A stretch of 64,000 nucleotides of DNA from NCBI GenBank assembly GCA_905208635.1, contig CAJLPX010000013.1, positions 1-64,000 of the forward strand. The letters run 5' to 3'. The position numbers and the translations under genes were made by a program. The DNA is from an uncultured Collinsella sp. GTDB lineage: Bacteria > Actinomycetota > Coriobacteriia > Coriobacteriales > Coriobacteriaceae. Below the pieces are notes generated by a model. That model searched no databases, was not told where the DNA came from, and worked only from the letters and a program-made list of their open reading frames with translations. This document shows positions 26,458-35,970 of the stretch, in pieces; position 1 is the first letter of the stretch; every line of letters starts with the position of its first letter.

Positions 26458-26994
26458 CTATTCCATAGAGTTAAGCACAAGGGCAATGCGTCCCAAAGCC
26501 TCCGCGACCGCATGGGCACGAACGCACGACCGATCGCCCTCGTAATGACAGCGCGCAGACTCAACAACCGGCGCTCCCCCATCGGCCGCGCGATACGCCC
26601 AGCCAATATAGAACGTGCCGGCGGGGTCTTGCTCGGTGCCACCACCGGGCCCAGCGTAGCCCGTTGCGCTCACGGCCACATCGCTCTGATAGAGGTCCAG
26701 CGAGCCCGCGGCCATCTCGCGCGCCGTCTGGTGCGACACGGCGCTAAACCGATCGAGCGTCTCCTGCTCAACACCCAGAACACGATGCTTGATCTCATCG
26801 CAATAGGTCACCGCACCGCCGCGCAGCACCGCCGAGGCGCCCGGGATATCGGCAATCGTCGAGGCGATCATACCCGCCGTCAGCGACTCAGCCGTAGAAA
26901 CCGTCACGCCCCGAGCGCTCGCGCGCTCGACAATATCGCGCGCCAGCTCCTCGTTATGTGCGGAAATCTGCTCAAAAGAGTCCGCCATACCCAC
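26458..26994 (-). CDS. pncC: CinA C-terminal-domain protein, nicotinamide-nucleotide amidase (PncC)
   Basis: 178 residues covering only the amidase domain: STAESLTAGMI (33-43), GGAVTYCDEIKHRVLGV and SATGYAGPGGGT. The domain deamidates NMN to nicotinic acid mononucleotide in the pyridine nucleotide cycle. The N-terminal COG1058/MoCF domain of full-length CinA (about 410 residues) is absent, as in Escherichia coli PncC. It lies between pgsA and recA, where cinA also lies in Bacillus and Streptococcus. Confidence 0.9.
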   Translation of the reverse strand: MGMADSFEQISAHNEELARDIVERASARGVTVSTAESLTAGMIASTIADIPGASAVLRGGAVTYCDEIKHRVLGVEQETLDRFSAVSHQTAREMAAGSLDLYQSDVAVSATGYAGPGGGTEQDPAGTFYIGWAYRAADGGAPVVESARCHYEGDRSCVRAHAVAEALGRIALVLNSME

Positions 26995-27000
26995 CAGGAC

Positions 27001-27639
27001 CTAGACCGAAAAGACGATCTTGCGGCAGTTCCAGAAGTACTGGGCGCCCGAGATAACGGTCAGGACAACGGCAACGGCGTACAGGAAGCGCGACACCGAG
27101 TAGATGCCGAGCGTCAGCGCCAGCGGGCCAAGGTGCAAGCCGGCCATCGCAAAGACGCACAGGTAACCGCAGATGGAGACCATCGTAGTCGCCGTCTTGT
27201 ACTTGCCAAGCTTATCGGCGGCAACGACCACGCCGGCGGCACTCGCGACCATGCGAAGGGCGCTCACCAGAAGCTCACGGAACAGGATAATGAACACGGA
27301 CCACACGGTCACAGCGCCAAAATCCAAGAACAGCAGCAGAGCCGAGAACACCAGCAGCTTATCGGCGATGGGGTCCAAGAACTTACCGAAATCGGTAATC
27401 TCGTTGCGCGAGCGCGCCAGATAACCGTCGACCTTATCGGTGCACGACAGGATAACATACAGAATGAAGGCAGCGGCGGCGAGCGGGCCGTCGAAGGTGC
27501 TCCAATCTGTACCGGCAACACTCGTGTGAGAAAGCGCCGACACGATCATGAACACCGGGATAAAGACGATGCGAACGCACGTCACGATGTTGGCGGGCGT
27601 CCAAACACTCGTCAGTTCCTTATTGCTCTCGTTTGCCAC
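27001..27639 (-). CDS. pgsA: CDP-diacylglycerol-glycerol-3-phosphate 3-phosphatidyltransferase
   Basis: 212-residue membrane enzyme that makes phosphatidylglycerol phosphate. The signature with full spacing is DKVDGYLAR ... GKFLDPIADK, and about five hydrophobic helices are visible. Start is GTG with GGAGAG just upstream. Its place between rimO and cinA, as in Firmicutes (pgsA-cinA-recA), makes it the best candidate for the housekeeping PgsA, leaving the paralogue near 6 kb for another product. Confidence 0.92.
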   Translation of the reverse strand: MANESNKELTSVWTPANIVTCVRIVFIPVFMIVSALSHTSVAGTDWSTFDGPLAAAAFILYVILSCTDKVDGYLARSRNEITDFGKFLDPIADKLLVFSALLLFLDFGAVTVWSVFIILFRELLVSALRMVASAAGVVVAADKLGKYKTATTMVSICGYLCVFAMAGLHLGPLALTLGIYSVSRFLYAVAVVLTVISGAQYFWNCRKIVFSV

Positions 27640-27648
27640 GATGCTCTC

Positions 27649-28998
27649 CTACTCCACAACATGGCCGATAAGCTCATAGCAGAAGCTATCGGTAAACTCG
27701 ACCGTCAGAATATCGCCCACGGACGCCTCGCTGGCGTCCAAGTGCACCGCGCCATCGGAATCGGGCGCCTGGAACCAAGCATGGCCGATCAGCTCGGCGC
27801 CGTCCTCGGTCTCCTCGATGCCGTCGACGATCACCTGGGCGCGCTCGCCCACATGTGCGGCGGTGGCGGCAAAACCGAGCGACTCGGCCAGGTCCATGGC
27901 CTCCTGGGCGCGCTCGAGCTTGACCTCCTCATCGACCTGACCCTCCATCTTGGCGGCCAGGCTGCCCTCCTCCTGCGAGTAGGCAAAGACGCTCGTGTAG
28001 TCAAAGCCGACGGTGTCCATAAAGTCGATAAGGTCGCGGAACTCGTCGTCGGTCTCGGTCGGGAAGCCGACCATGGCCGTGGAACGGATCACGATGCCGG
28101 GGATACGCTCACGCAGATCGCGGAACAGGTCCTCGAGCTCCTGGCGCGAACCAGAACGGCGCATAGCCTTGAGGATGCGCGCGTCGCAGTGCTGCACGGG
28201 GATATCGATATAAGGCAGCACCTCGGGCGTATCGCGAATCGTATCGATAAGCTCGTCGGTCATGCCCTCGGGCTGCAGATAGAGCACGCGGACCCAGACG
28301 TTGTGCGGGCGCACGGCCTCGGCGACGGCATGCAGCAGCTGCGCCAGATTGCGCGGCGAGCCATCGGTGACGTCTTCGTCGGCAAAGTCGGTGCCCCAAA
28401 TACCCGTGTCCTGGCCAATCAGCACGATCTCGCGCACACCGCCGGCAACCAGGTCGCGTACCTCGGAGATAATGCTCTCGGCATTGCGCGAATGATAGCG
28501 ACCGCGAATATAGGGGATCATGCAGAAGCTGCAGAAGCGGTTGCAGCCATCGGAAATCTTGACGTAAGCAACAGCGCCCTCGACAGTGCGCTTTACTTGC
28601 GGAATATAGGCAGCGATCTCACGCTCGACACCCAGCACGCCATCGATGACCGCCACGATGCCGTCCTCCTCGTCGGCCTTCACAAAGGCAGCGACCTCGG
28701 GCAGCTCGTCAGGCAGGTCGTCGCCATAGCGCGACGGCACACAGCCGCACATGACGATGGGACAAGAACGAACGCCGTCCTGAACCTCGTTGGCGAGCTC
28801 GAGCGTGGTCTCGATGCTCTCGGACGTTGCGGAGGCGAGGAACGAGCATGTATTGACGATGGCGATATCGGCATCCTGTGGGTCGAATGCCTCCTCGTAG
28901 CCCGCGGCGGTCAAAAGAGAACGCATGCGGTCGGTGTCAACCTCGTTCTTAGCGCACCCGAGGGTGATGTAGAGCACGGAGCCCAACGGTGTATCCAT
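27649..28998 (-). CDS. rimO: Ribosomal protein S12 methylthiotransferase
   Basis: 449 residues. UPF0004 domain with LGCAKNEVDTDRM (the Cys in TLGCAKN is the first cluster ligand), radical-SAM CNRFCSFC and a C-terminal TRAM domain. RimO methylthiolates the conserved Asp of ribosomal protein S12. The LGCAKN start and the TRAM ending separate it from MiaB and MtaB. ATG start; the pgsA start follows its stop by 9 nt. Confidence 0.93.
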   Translation of the reverse strand: MDTPLGSVLYITLGCAKNEVDTDRMRSLLTAAGYEEAFDPQDADIAIVNTCSFLASATSESIETTLELANEVQDGVRSCPIVMCGCVPSRYGDDLPDELPEVAAFVKADEEDGIVAVIDGVLGVEREIAAYIPQVKRTVEGAVAYVKISDGCNRFCSFCMIPYIRGRYHSRNAESIISEVRDLVAGGVREIVLIGQDTGIWGTDFADEDVTDGSPRNLAQLLHAVAEAVRPHNVWVRVLYLQPEGMTDELIDTIRDTPEVLPYIDIPVQHCDARILKAMRRSGSRQELEDLFRDLRERIPGIVIRSTAMVGFPTETDDEFRDLIDFMDTVGFDYTSVFAYSQEEGSLAAKMEGQVDEEVKLERAQEAMDLAESLGFAATAAHVGERAQVIVDGIEETEDGAELIGHAWFQAPDSDGAVHLDASEASVGDILTVEFTDSFCYELIGHVVE

Positions 28999-29025
28999 GT
29001 TGGAGAGCAGTCCTTTCGAATGATA

Positions 29026-29523
29026 TTAGCGGTAGTTGGTGAACTGCAGCGGCTGGCCGTAGTCCTGGTCGCGCAGGAACTGGATCACGGTCTGCAACGC
29101 GTCCTTCGAAGCAGAGGAAACACGCAGCTTGTCGGCCTCGATAGTCACCTTGACCTTGAGCTTTTGGTCCTTGATGTCCTTGTTGATCTTCTTGGCGGTC
29201 GTCTGGTCGATACCCTCGACGATATGGCCGAGCACGCGCACGGTGCCGCCCGATGCCGCCTGCGGAGCATCCCACGAGACAGCCTTGAGGTCGATGCCGC
29301 GCTTGATGAGCTTGGAGCTCAGCACGTCGATAATCTGCTTGGAGACAAAGTCGGCCGGGGCGTTGATCGTAAAGAGCTTGTCGCCCTTCGAAAGCTCGAT
29401 CGTGGCGCCGGAATCCTTCAGGTCATAGCGCTGGGAAATCTCACGCGTGGTTTGCTGGAAGGCGTTGTCGACCTCTTGCATGTTGACCTCGGACACGACG
29501 TCGAAGCTGGAATCTTTAGCCAT
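29026..29523 (-). CDS. YajQ-family nucleotide-binding protein
   Basis: 165 residues, normal length for the family: starts AKDSSFDVVSEVN and has the two RNP-like ferredoxin folds, ending QFLRDQDYGQPLQFTNYR. YajQ proteins bind nucleotides or RNA, and in some proteobacteria bind cyclic-di-GMP. The role in actinobacteria is unknown. ATG with GAAAGG upstream. Confidence 0.93.
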   Translation of the reverse strand: MAKDSSFDVVSEVNMQEVDNAFQQTTREISQRYDLKDSGATIELSKGDKLFTINAPADFVSKQIIDVLSSKLIKRGIDLKAVSWDAPQAASGGTVRVLGHIVEGIDQTTAKKINKDIKDQKLKVKVTIEADKLRVSSASKDALQTVIQFLRDQDYGQPLQFTNYR

Positions 29524-29549
29524 GATGTTTCCTTTCGCGTACGAGCGGC

Positions 29550-31061
29550 TTAGTAGCTATCGTACGAATAGTCGGTAGAATCGGTGGGCGTCTGGCCGTC
29601 AGTTGCGGTATCGGCGCCATCCGTGGACTGGGCATCGGTGCCGTCGGTGGTGTCGGCACCATCGGTGGTGTCGGTACCATCAGAACTTTCACCATTCTCG
29701 GAACCAGTCGTCTCCTTCTTGGGAACGGTGATCGTCACACGCGCCACGCCCGAGGTCTTGGTATCGTAACGGACCTTTTCGCCGTTCTTGGTAACGGTGA
29801 CATCGGAAGGCTTGGACGTGGTGATCTCGATCGAGGACTCAGGCGTGTACTCCTGCTCAAAGGGGCCAGTCGCCTGGGCGCCATAGACCGACTTGCCATC
29901 GACCTTGACCTCAATCCAGGCGGTCTTTCCCTTGGCAACGGAGACCTTGACCTTCGTTACCTCGTTTTCTTCCTTTTTAGCCGTCGTCTTGGTGGCGTCC
30001 GAATCGGTCGACTCATCCGTCGCCTCATCGGTGTCTTCGTCCTCGTCGACCGTTTCGGTCTTCTTAGAAGACTTCTTGGGCGTCGTCTTGGTAGCAGTGG
30101 GCGTCTCGGGCGTGGTCTCGGGCGTCGAAGATGCGCAGCCGCGCAGAAGTACCACGATGAGCACGATCAGCAGCAACGCCACGGCACCGATGCCGGCGTA
30201 GACGATACGCGGATCGAGACCGTTGTTTTGAGGAGTACGGGAACCGCCGCGTCCACGACTGGAACTGCTGCGGCCGCCTCCCTGAGGCATACGACCACGA
30301 TTGCTGTCGGAACGGCCGCGATAGCCACCCTGGCCCTGAAGGCTGCGCTGACCCGAGCGGGGCGCAAGTTCACCGCAGCCTTGATAGCCACGCTGGCCCG
30401 CACGCGGAGCCGAAGAGCGCTGGCCATACGGCTGTGATTGAGAGCGAAGACGCGGCGTCACCTGCGTGGTATCGGCGTCCGCATAGCCACTGCGAGAACG
30501 TCCGGTGGAGATACCACGGTGACCGCGATCGGAATAGCCGCCGTCGCCGTAGCCGGCACGAGGGTCACGCGCCACGCCGCGGGCAGCGGGAAGTGCACGG
30601 TCCTCGGGCATCGGCGTACTGCGGAACCGGTCACGCTGTGAGCGAATCTCCTCGCCCGAACCCGTCTCGGTAATATAGCCAGCCTGCTGCGGACGCTGAC
30701 CATAACGCGTTGAGCGACCACCCTGAACCATCAGGAAGCGCCCGTTATCGACAGAGGAACGCGAATTGACATAGCCGGCGGCGTCCTGAAAACGACCGCC
30801 CTGCTGCGACGTCTCGCGTTCGTATGCCATCAGGTCGTCAAAGTAGGCATTGACGACCTCGCGCGGATTGAGGCCCAAAAAACGAGCATAGCTCGAAATC
30901 ATGCCCTGCGCATAGCCGCGCGGCGGCATCGAAGCAAAGTTACCGGTCTCGAAAAACTCGATGATCTGCGGCCTGATTTTGATGGTGTTGGCGACCTGCT
31001 GAATGGAAAGGCCCATTCGGCGACGCTGCTCGAGCAGCATGTCACCAAAGCGTGCAGCCAT
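29550..31061 (-). CDS. RodZ-like helix-turn-helix membrane protein
   Basis: 503 residues. An N-terminal HTH_25 domain (about 5-75, LLEQRRRMGLSIQQVANTIKIRPQIIEFFETG) is followed by a long Arg/Gly/Ser-rich linker (about 115-280), one membrane helix (287-308), a Thr/Lys-rich acidic stalk, a beta-rich DUF4115-type domain (about 365-455) and a tail of repeated TDG units to the end. RodZ links MreB to the elongation machinery in rods; this copy is much longer than the usual 300-340 residues because of the two low-complexity parts. Its ATG overlaps the ftsK stop (TGATG). Bacillus has the equivalent gene ymfM upstream of pgsA. Confidence 0.85.
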   Translation of the reverse strand: MAARFGDMLLEQRRRMGLSIQQVANTIKIRPQIIEFFETGNFASMPPRGYAQGMISSYARFLGLNPREVVNAYFDDLMAYERETSQQGGRFQDAAGYVNSRSSVDNGRFLMVQGGRSTRYGQRPQQAGYITETGSGEEIRSQRDRFRSTPMPEDRALPAARGVARDPRAGYGDGGYSDRGHRGISTGRSRSGYADADTTQVTPRLRSQSQPYGQRSSAPRAGQRGYQGCGELAPRSGQRSLQGQGGYRGRSDSNRGRMPQGGGRSSSSRGRGGSRTPQNNGLDPRIVYAGIGAVALLLIVLIVVLLRGCASSTPETTPETPTATKTTPKKSSKKTETVDEDEDTDEATDESTDSDATKTTAKKEENEVTKVKVSVAKGKTAWIEVKVDGKSVYGAQATGPFEQEYTPESSIEITTSKPSDVTVTKNGEKVRYDTKTSGVARVTITVPKKETTGSENGESSDGTDTTDGADTTDGTDAQSTDGADTATDGQTPTDSTDYSYDSY

Positions 31062-33838
31062 CAGAATCCTCCAAACTCACGATCTTCACGTGCCATCTCG
31101 GCGTCGACAGATTCCAGCGCGGCAAGCCCCTCCTCGTCCAAAAGGACCTCGCGCGGCTTGGAACCGTCGGGCGGGCCGACGACACCCTTTTCTTCCAGCA
31201 TGTCCATAATACGCCCGGCACGCGCATAGCCAACCTTCAGACGACGTTGCAGGCCAGATGTGGAGCCAAGCTGCGATTCCACCACAATATGGGCGGCTTC
31301 CCAAATGAGTGGATCATCGTCTTGCGGCTCGGTTACTCCGGTGCGGACAATGCCTCCGCCACCCGCCATGGACATGGAAGCGGGCGCCACGGCAGACAGG
31401 ATCTCCTCGTGGTAGTCTGGCTCACTCTGCGACTTGACGAACTCGACAATCTCGTTGATCTCATCATCCGAGACAAAGCAGCCCTGGATACGGCGGGGCT
31501 TGCCCCAGTCGACCTTGGAGAACAACATGTCGCCCAAACCGGTGAGCTTCTCGGCGCCCATCTGGTCGATGATGACGCGCGAGTCGATGCCCGTGGCGAC
31601 GTTAAAGGCGATGCGGTTGGTGATGTTGGCCTTGATGAGGCCCGTCACCACGTTGGAGCTGGGGCGCTGCGTGGCAACGATAAGATGAATACCGGCGGCA
31701 CGGCCCAGCTGTGCAATACGCACGATCGAGGCCTCGACATCCTTACCGGCGACCATCATCAGGTCAGAGAGCTCGTCAATGATAATGACAAGGTAGGGCA
31801 TCTTTTGCGGCGGATTGTCGTAATGCTCAAACTCGCCAGCAGCCTGCTTTTCGTTGTAGGTCGAGATCTTACGCACGTTGAGACGCTCGAAGACCTTCAG
31901 GCGACGCTCCATCTCGGACACAGCCCATTGCAGAGCGCTCGCGGCCTGCTTGGGCTCGGTCACCACGGGCACATAGAGATGCGGCAGACCGTTATAGCCC
32001 GCAAGCTCGACACGCTTGGGGTCGACCATGATCAGGCGAACGTCCTCGGGAAGGGCGCGCATGAGCAAGGTCGTGATGATGGAATTGATCATCACCGACT
32101 TACCAGAACCGGTCGTACCGGCGATCAACAGGTGAGGCATCTTGGCGAGGTCGGCGACAACCGGCGTGCCCTCGGCGTCGCGGCCGATGGCGAGCTCGAG
32201 CGGACCGCCCTTCACATAGGGCAGCACGTCGCCCAGATTGACGTTCTGGCGCTTGCGGTTGGGAATCTCGATGCCCACGAGCGAGGTGCCGGGGATCGGG
32301 GCAAAGATACGCACCGACTGGGCGGCGAGCGAAAGCGCAATATCGTCCTCGAGGCTCGAAATCTTGCTCACACGCTCGCCCTCGCCAGGTTGCAGCTTAA
32401 AGGTCGTCACCGTGGGGCCGGCGATCCAGCCGACCACGCGGGCACTGCGGCCAAACTCAAGCAAGGTGGATTGCAGTGACTCAGCGGTCTGCTCCAGCTC
32501 CTTGTCCGAAGACGCAGCGGAAGCCGACTGCGGGTTGGCATGCAGGATTTCGAGCGGCGGAAGCTTGAGGCCGTCCTCTTCTTCGCCCTCGTTATCTGCG
32601 GCGCCGTCGTCCACTCCCCCATCACGAGCCGCAGCCGATTCGATAGCACTCGTGGCAGGCGCATCGGCAACCTTGGGATGCTTCAGGAAGTCGGGAATCT
32701 GAGGTGCGGCCGAGACGGGATTCACGGCAAACGGCGGCTCGGACTCGTCAATCTTATCGGGGTCGTCTTCCATCGAAAGCTGGCCGGTTACCTGGCCGCG
32801 CTTTGCATGGCGACGCGGCAGCAAAGTTGTCTTTGCGGTCTCAATCGGAGCCTCGTCGTCCTCGTCATCGCCCTCGGTAAGCTCAATCTCGCTATCGGAC
32901 CAAGATGGGTCGGGCTCACTCGTATTAAGCTTAGGCGCAGCCTTGCCCTTCTTGACATGGCGACGCGGCAGCAGCGTGGTCTTGGCCCGCTCGGCATCCA
33001 CGGCATCGGACACGTCAACAAACGGATCCTCGTCCTCGTCGTCATCCAAAACCGGGTCGACATCGCCACCCATGACCGTGGTCACCGCGGCGTCAGTCCC
33101 CTTCTGGCGCAGAATGCTAAGGTGCGGACGGGCGACGCCGGGAACCGACAGGGCCTCTTCATCGCCCCACGGGCTCGCATTGACATCGGCACGTCGACGC
33201 TCGGCAAAATCGGCAGCGCGATCGCGTGCGGAGCGCAAAACGCCACCCACCGAAAAGCCGATAATGACCAAACCAACGACGACAAGCCCCAGCAAGACAA
33301 CCATGGCGATAGGTTTACCCAGGGCGTTTTGCAAGGCACTTGCGATAAAGGCGCCAATGTAGCCGCCCGACACGGAAAGGTTCTGCGGCGTAAACATAAG
33401 GTCGCACGAATCGCTCGTGCCCGGCACCATCAGCGAAAGAATGGAGACGACGGCGATAAAGACCAAGGCGCCGCCCGCAACAGAGCGCACGTTGAGCGGC
33501 GAGTCCTCACCCAAAAAGAGCGTGGCGGCAAACAGCAAGATGACGATCGGCAGCACGTAGGCGCCCAGACCAAAGCCCAGGTGGTAGAAACCGGCAACCG
33601 CAGCCGTCACGGGCGCTGTTGCCGGAGAGATCACGGCAATGAAGGACGCGATCGCCAAAACGGCGATGACCACACCGGCGATATCGCGATTGGCCGAAGG
33701 CTCGACCAAGGGCTCAAACTCATCAAACTCGGACTCGTGGCCCTTATTGGCACGCAGATGGGAACCGGCACCCTTAGCAGATGCCGGTTGGTTGTTGGCC
33801 TTATTGACTTTGGCGTTTTGTGCAGATCCGCGCGCCAA
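31061..33838 (-). CDS. ftsK: DNA translocase FtsK/SpoIIIE
   Basis: 925 residues. The N-terminus carries four or five membrane helices (about 52-200); a disordered acidic linker (about 205-430) follows and contains a duplicated 16-residue motif, AKTTLLPRRHVKKGKA near 285 and AKTTLLPRRHAKRGQV near 335. The motor has Walker A GTTGSGKS (574-581) and Walker B LIMVDPKR, and the C-terminal gamma winged helix occupies about 855-915. It pumps chromosome dimers clear of the septum. The start is TTG, with GGAGG inside the last codons of rnj, so the genes are coupled. Confidence 0.95.
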   Translation of the reverse strand: MARGSAQNAKVNKANNQPASAKGAGSHLRANKGHESEFDEFEPLVEPSANRDIAGVVIAVLAIASFIAVISPATAPVTAAVAGFYHLGFGLGAYVLPIVILLFAATLFLGEDSPLNVRSVAGGALVFIAVVSILSLMVPGTSDSCDLMFTPQNLSVSGGYIGAFIASALQNALGKPIAMVVLLGLVVVGLVIIGFSVGGVLRSARDRAADFAERRRADVNASPWGDEEALSVPGVARPHLSILRQKGTDAAVTTVMGGDVDPVLDDDEDEDPFVDVSDAVDAERAKTTLLPRRHVKKGKAAPKLNTSEPDPSWSDSEIELTEGDDEDDEAPIETAKTTLLPRRHAKRGQVTGQLSMEDDPDKIDESEPPFAVNPVSAAPQIPDFLKHPKVADAPATSAIESAAARDGGVDDGAADNEGEEEDGLKLPPLEILHANPQSASAASSDKELEQTAESLQSTLLEFGRSARVVGWIAGPTVTTFKLQPGEGERVSKISSLEDDIALSLAAQSVRIFAPIPGTSLVGIEIPNRKRQNVNLGDVLPYVKGGPLELAIGRDAEGTPVVADLAKMPHLLIAGTTGSGKSVMINSIITTLLMRALPEDVRLIMVDPKRVELAGYNGLPHLYVPVVTEPKQAASALQWAVSEMERRLKVFERLNVRKISTYNEKQAAGEFEHYDNPPQKMPYLVIIIDELSDLMMVAGKDVEASIVRIAQLGRAAGIHLIVATQRPSSNVVTGLIKANITNRIAFNVATGIDSRVIIDQMGAEKLTGLGDMLFSKVDWGKPRRIQGCFVSDDEINEIVEFVKSQSEPDYHEEILSAVAPASMSMAGGGGIVRTGVTEPQDDDPLIWEAAHIVVESQLGSTSGLQRRLKVGYARAGRIMDMLEEKGVVGPPDGSKPREVLLDEEGLAALESVDAEMAREDREFGGF

Positions 33839-33839
33839 A

Positions 33840-35510
33840 CTAAACCTCCATGACGACCGGGATGATCATCGGACGGGTGCGCGTACGGCTCCAGATAAAG
33901 TTAGAGAGCGAATCGCGCACGGCCTTGCGAATGGCATCGGAACCGCTGCTGGTAAAGCTAAACTTACCCTTCTCGATCGTCTTCATAATGGACGCGGAAG
34001 CATCCTCGGAGAACTGGTCGTCGATGGCAAACGAGACGCCGCGGCCCGAGAACTCGATGGCCTCGATCTTCTTGTGTTTGAGGGAGACGATGGCAACGGC
34101 CGTGACCATACCGTCGTTGGCGAGCTTCTGGCGATCGCGCAGGACGATGGGGTCGGTATCGCCGATACGCAGGCCGTCGACGTAAACGACACCGGACTCG
34201 ACGGGCGTACCGCGCTTGACGATACCACCGCGCATCTCGAGCGTGTCGCCGTTATCGAGGATAAAGATATGATCGTCCTTGATGCCCATCTTGCGGGCCA
34301 GCTGGGCATGGGCGCGCAGATGCACGGCCTCACCGTGAACCGGCATAAAGTACGTGGGCTTGGCCATGGCCATCAGGAGCTTGAGCTCCTCCTGGCTACC
34401 GTGACCCGAGACGTGGACGAGAGCGCGGTTCTTATCCCACACGTCGCAGCCGAGCTTGGCCAGGCTGTTGACGACCTGCTGGACGGCCTTCTCGTTGCCA
34501 GGAACGGGAGTTGCCGAAAGGATAACGGTATCGCCCTCGTGGATGGAGAGCGTCTTGTGCTCGCCATTGGCCATGCGGGACAGGGCCGACAGCGGCTCGC
34601 CCTGCGAACCAGTGCACATGACGACGATCTTGTCGTCAGGCAGGTTATCAATATCGAAGGCATCGATGATATCGGCATCATCGATGTTGAGATAACCGAG
34701 CTCGCGCGCCACGCGGGTGTTCGTGAGCATGGAGCGACCGGTCACAACGACCTTACGGCCGCACTTGCGGGCGGCATCGCAGATCTGCTGCAAACGATGG
34801 ATGTGGCTCGAGAACGATGCGACGAACACGCGACCCGGGGCGTTCTTGATGGCGTGCAGCAGGTTGGGACCAACCTCGGCCTCGGACTTGGTAAAGCCGG
34901 GAACCGTGGCATTGGTGGAGTCGGAAAGCAGCAGGTCGATGCCCTGCTTGGCAAAGCGGCTGATAGCGGCATAGTCGGGCGTGACGCCATCGATGGGCGT
35001 CTGGTCGAGCTTAAAGTCGCCGGTGTGCATAACGGTGCCCTGATTGGTGCGGATGAACACGCCCAGAGCGCCGGGAATGGAGTGCGTCATCGAGAAGAAG
35101 TCGAGCGAGATGCCTCCGAGGTTGACATGGCTGCCGCCCTTGACCTCGCGGAACTTAGGTGCGCGGATGCGAAACTCAGAAAGCTTGCCCTCGATAAAGC
35201 CAAGCGTCAGCTTGCTCGAGAAGATGGGCACCTTATTGTTGAGGTCCTGCAGCAGATACGGAAGCGAACCGGTGTGGTCCTCGTGGCCGTGGGTGACGAC
35301 GATACCGCGGAGCTTCTCCTCGTTTTCAAGAACGTAGGTGTAGTCAGGAAGCACCAGGTCGATACCGGGCTGGGAGTCGTCGGGGAACATGAGGCCAGCG
35401 TCGACGAGCACCATGTCGTCGCCGCACTCGAAGACCGTCATGTTCTTGCCGATGCCGTCAAGGCCGCCAAGCGGGATGATCTTCAAGGGAGATGATTTTT
35501 TAGCTGCCAT
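33840..35510 (-). CDS. rnj: Ribonuclease J
   Basis: 556 residues. Metallo-beta-lactamase core with HGHEDH (74-79), beta-CASP domain, and a C-terminal oligomerisation domain. RNase J is a 5'-3' exonuclease and endonuclease of mRNA decay and rRNA maturation. Length matches RNase J1/J2 and the single actinobacterial enzyme; only one copy lies here. The dapA gene often adjacent in actinobacteria is absent. It is followed directly by ftsK. Confidence 0.95.
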   Translation of the reverse strand: MAAKKSSPLKIIPLGGLDGIGKNMTVFECGDDMVLVDAGLMFPDDSQPGIDLVLPDYTYVLENEEKLRGIVVTHGHEDHTGSLPYLLQDLNNKVPIFSSKLTLGFIEGKLSEFRIRAPKFREVKGGSHVNLGGISLDFFSMTHSIPGALGVFIRTNQGTVMHTGDFKLDQTPIDGVTPDYAAISRFAKQGIDLLLSDSTNATVPGFTKSEAEVGPNLLHAIKNAPGRVFVASFSSHIHRLQQICDAARKCGRKVVVTGRSMLTNTRVARELGYLNIDDADIIDAFDIDNLPDDKIVVMCTGSQGEPLSALSRMANGEHKTLSIHEGDTVILSATPVPGNEKAVQQVVNSLAKLGCDVWDKNRALVHVSGHGSQEELKLLMAMAKPTYFMPVHGEAVHLRAHAQLARKMGIKDDHIFILDNGDTLEMRGGIVKRGTPVESGVVYVDGLRIGDTDPIVLRDRQKLANDGMVTAVAIVSLKHKKIEAIEFSGRGVSFAIDDQFSEDASASIMKTIEKGKFSFTSSGSDAIRKAVRDSLSNFIWSRTRTRPMIIPVVMEV

Positions 35511-35698
35511 AGGTTAGTGTGGTTTCCTTTCTTCGAAACGGGTCTGGAACAACCGACGGGGCGCTTCTGGCAAACCGACCGCCGGGAACGTACAAACATG
35601 CATCACAGAGTCGATGCAATAACCACAGTATGATACCCATTTGAACCAATACAGACCACCCATGCATTAAAGCCCCATCTGAACCGATCTATCCCGCC
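35511..35698. other. Upstream region of rnj
   Basis: No gene seen. It should hold the rnj promoter; a possible minus-strand -10 CATACT lies at 35627-35632 but its -35 is poor. Beyond it lie the two large palindromic elements and a pnp terminator. Confidence 0.4.
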
Positions 35699-35831
35699 GG
35701 TTTCCCGTGGGGCGGGCACTGATGAAGTTTCCTGCTCTACAGTCCTGCTCACGACGGAGGCCACATTAAGTGGCCTCCTGTTCGTGCGGAACTCGCGATA
35801 AACTTCATCAGTGCCCGCCCCACGGGAAACC
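35699..35831. repeat. Palindromic element D with nested hairpin
   Basis: Perfect 32-bp outer arms, 35699-35730 and 35800-35831, enclose a 69-nt core. Inside the core a 9-bp hairpin GGAGGCCAC/GTGGCCTCC (35756-35764 and 35770-35778) has a 5-nt loop. Read on the minus strand the core is nearly identical to that of element E. No coding frame and no target duplication were recognised. Confidence 0.9.
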
Positions 35832-35858
35832 TGCCAAAAAGGGACAGGTTTATTTTGG
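35827..35858 (+). terminator. Terminator-like hairpin overlapping element D
   Basis: AAACCTG (35827-35833) pairs with CAGGTTT (35845-35851), loop 11 nt, followed by ATTTTGG on the plus strand. It shares bases with the right arm of element D, so the two structures exclude each other. No plus-strand gene ends here. Confidence 0.4.
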
Positions 35859-35970
35859 TCGGTTTTATCTGGGAAGATGCTGCTGCGGCTATCTACAGAT
35901 CTGAAATCTGACTACTGAATAGACTGTCTAACTAAATAGCGAGCGGCACTAACCAGTCCTTTTGCTTGCG

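Noticed and set aside
26512..29553. Open reading frame of 1013 codons on the plus strand
   Set aside because: It runs antisense through cinA, pgsA, rimO and yajQ, whose families are certain. Its product is rich in His, Arg, Asp and Gly with no recognisable domain, as expected for the complement of GC-rich genes.
33639..35495. Open reading frame of about 600 codons antisense to rnj
   Set aside because: A shadow of RNase J, which has complete catalytic motifs.
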